Of a stretch of 64,000 nt of DNA, positions 63,887 to 64,000 are shown one piece after another. Below the pieces are notes generated by a model, which was given only the letters and a program-made list of their open reading frames with translations, had not been told where the DNA came from and did no database searches. Each line of letters begins with the position of its first letter. The first letter of the stretch is position 1. The DNA is from Rhodopirellula sp. (GTDB lineage: Bacteria > Planctomycetota > Planctomycetia > Pirellulales > Pirellulaceae), in assembly GCA_002698965.1 (NCBI GenBank), contig PAAT01000074.1:1-64000 (forward strand). Reading direction: 5' to 3'. A program made the translations under genes and the position numbers.

Positions 63887-64000
63887 GGCTGATTAGTCTC
63901 GACAGGTAAAGCCTTCCGTTCAGGTTCATTTGTCGGCAGTAGGTAGCAGGCAGCTTCTTCAGAGTTCCGTACATACAATTTGTTACCAACCAATACCGGG
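63883..64000 (-). CDS. C-terminus of a protein resembling a PQQ-like propeller (cut by window edge)
   Basis: The minus-strand frame reads PVLVGNKLYVRNSEEAACYL and ends at a TAA (63883-63885). The 'VGNKLYVRN..EAACY' pattern is the closing strand commonly seen at the end of PQQ-binding-like propeller proteins. Only 38 residues are visible. Its 3' end overlaps the stop codon of the beta-flower gene on the opposite strand by a few bases. The family call is from the short C-terminal pattern alone. Confidence 0.5.
   Translation of the reverse strand, partial: PVLVGNKLYVRNSEEAACYLLPTNEPERKALPVETNQP

Overview
The window looks like a chromosomal segment from a Planctomycetota bacterium with moderate to low GC. 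The evidence is the protein content: two sulfatases with canonical CxP(S/T)R sites plus one divergent relative, two DUF1501 proteins, a PSCyt1-DUF1549-DUF1553 protein, a PVC-type CxxCH dehydrogenase-like protein with HEAT-like repeats, PQQ-like propellers, a dockerin-bearing tandem-repeat surface protein, and an ECF sigma factor next to a Ser/Thr kinase. I cannot assign a genus. I see no prophage, transposase, CRISPR array or rRNA.

Layout. 1-1306: 3' end of a large cadherin-like/dockerin surface protein with its terminator. 1426-5979: ECF sigma factor, a transmembrane Ser/Thr kinase whose extracytoplasmic half is a TAXI-type solute-binding domain, and a dicarboxylate/amino-acid:cation symporter, which together look like a sensing and uptake unit. 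6041-6724: PLD-family protein, followed by a 450-bp gap with stacked hairpins and a perfect 20-bp palindrome. 7175-15582: a three-gene unit of a YqiJ-like membrane protein, a YqiK-like flotillin and a 1767-residue AAA ATPase. This is the strongest candidate for a poorly described system in the window. 15604-17737 (minus): D-threonine aldolase/D-serine dehydratase-like enzyme and an EamA transporter.

17858-26666: a run of secreted or degradative genes (sulfatase with discoidin-like domain, PhoD-type phosphatase, PhyH-type dioxygenase, PVC cytochrome protein, SGNH-like protein). 26781-27896: an atypical protein kinase with DFN in place of DFG. 27917-32853 (minus): membrane glycosylation cluster (two methyltransferases, a GT2 polyprenyl-phosphate glycosyltransferase, a GT39-like enzyme) behind a HIT/Trm112 gene pair. 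A small unknown gene and tRNA-Ser(CGA) follow. 33942-40208: an unknown membrane protein, a 1360-residue secreted protein and a divergent sulfatase-like protein. 40335-46213: lipid and housekeeping genes (PlsC-like, CdsA-like, FabI, Nudix, metallopeptidase-like, VOC, 3-hydroxyacyl-CoA dehydrogenase), then an amidohydrolase on the minus strand.

47770-64000: a second secreted block (repeat protein, YVTN propeller/cytochrome, SASA esterase, DUF1501, PSD1 protein with a C-terminal LamG-like domain, PQQ propeller plus leucine-rich repeats, DUF1501, sulfatase, a 5-fold beta-flower-type repeat protein). The right edge cuts a minus-strand gene whose visible end resembles a PQQ propeller protein.

All functional calls are from motif reading and recall of families; no database search was possible.
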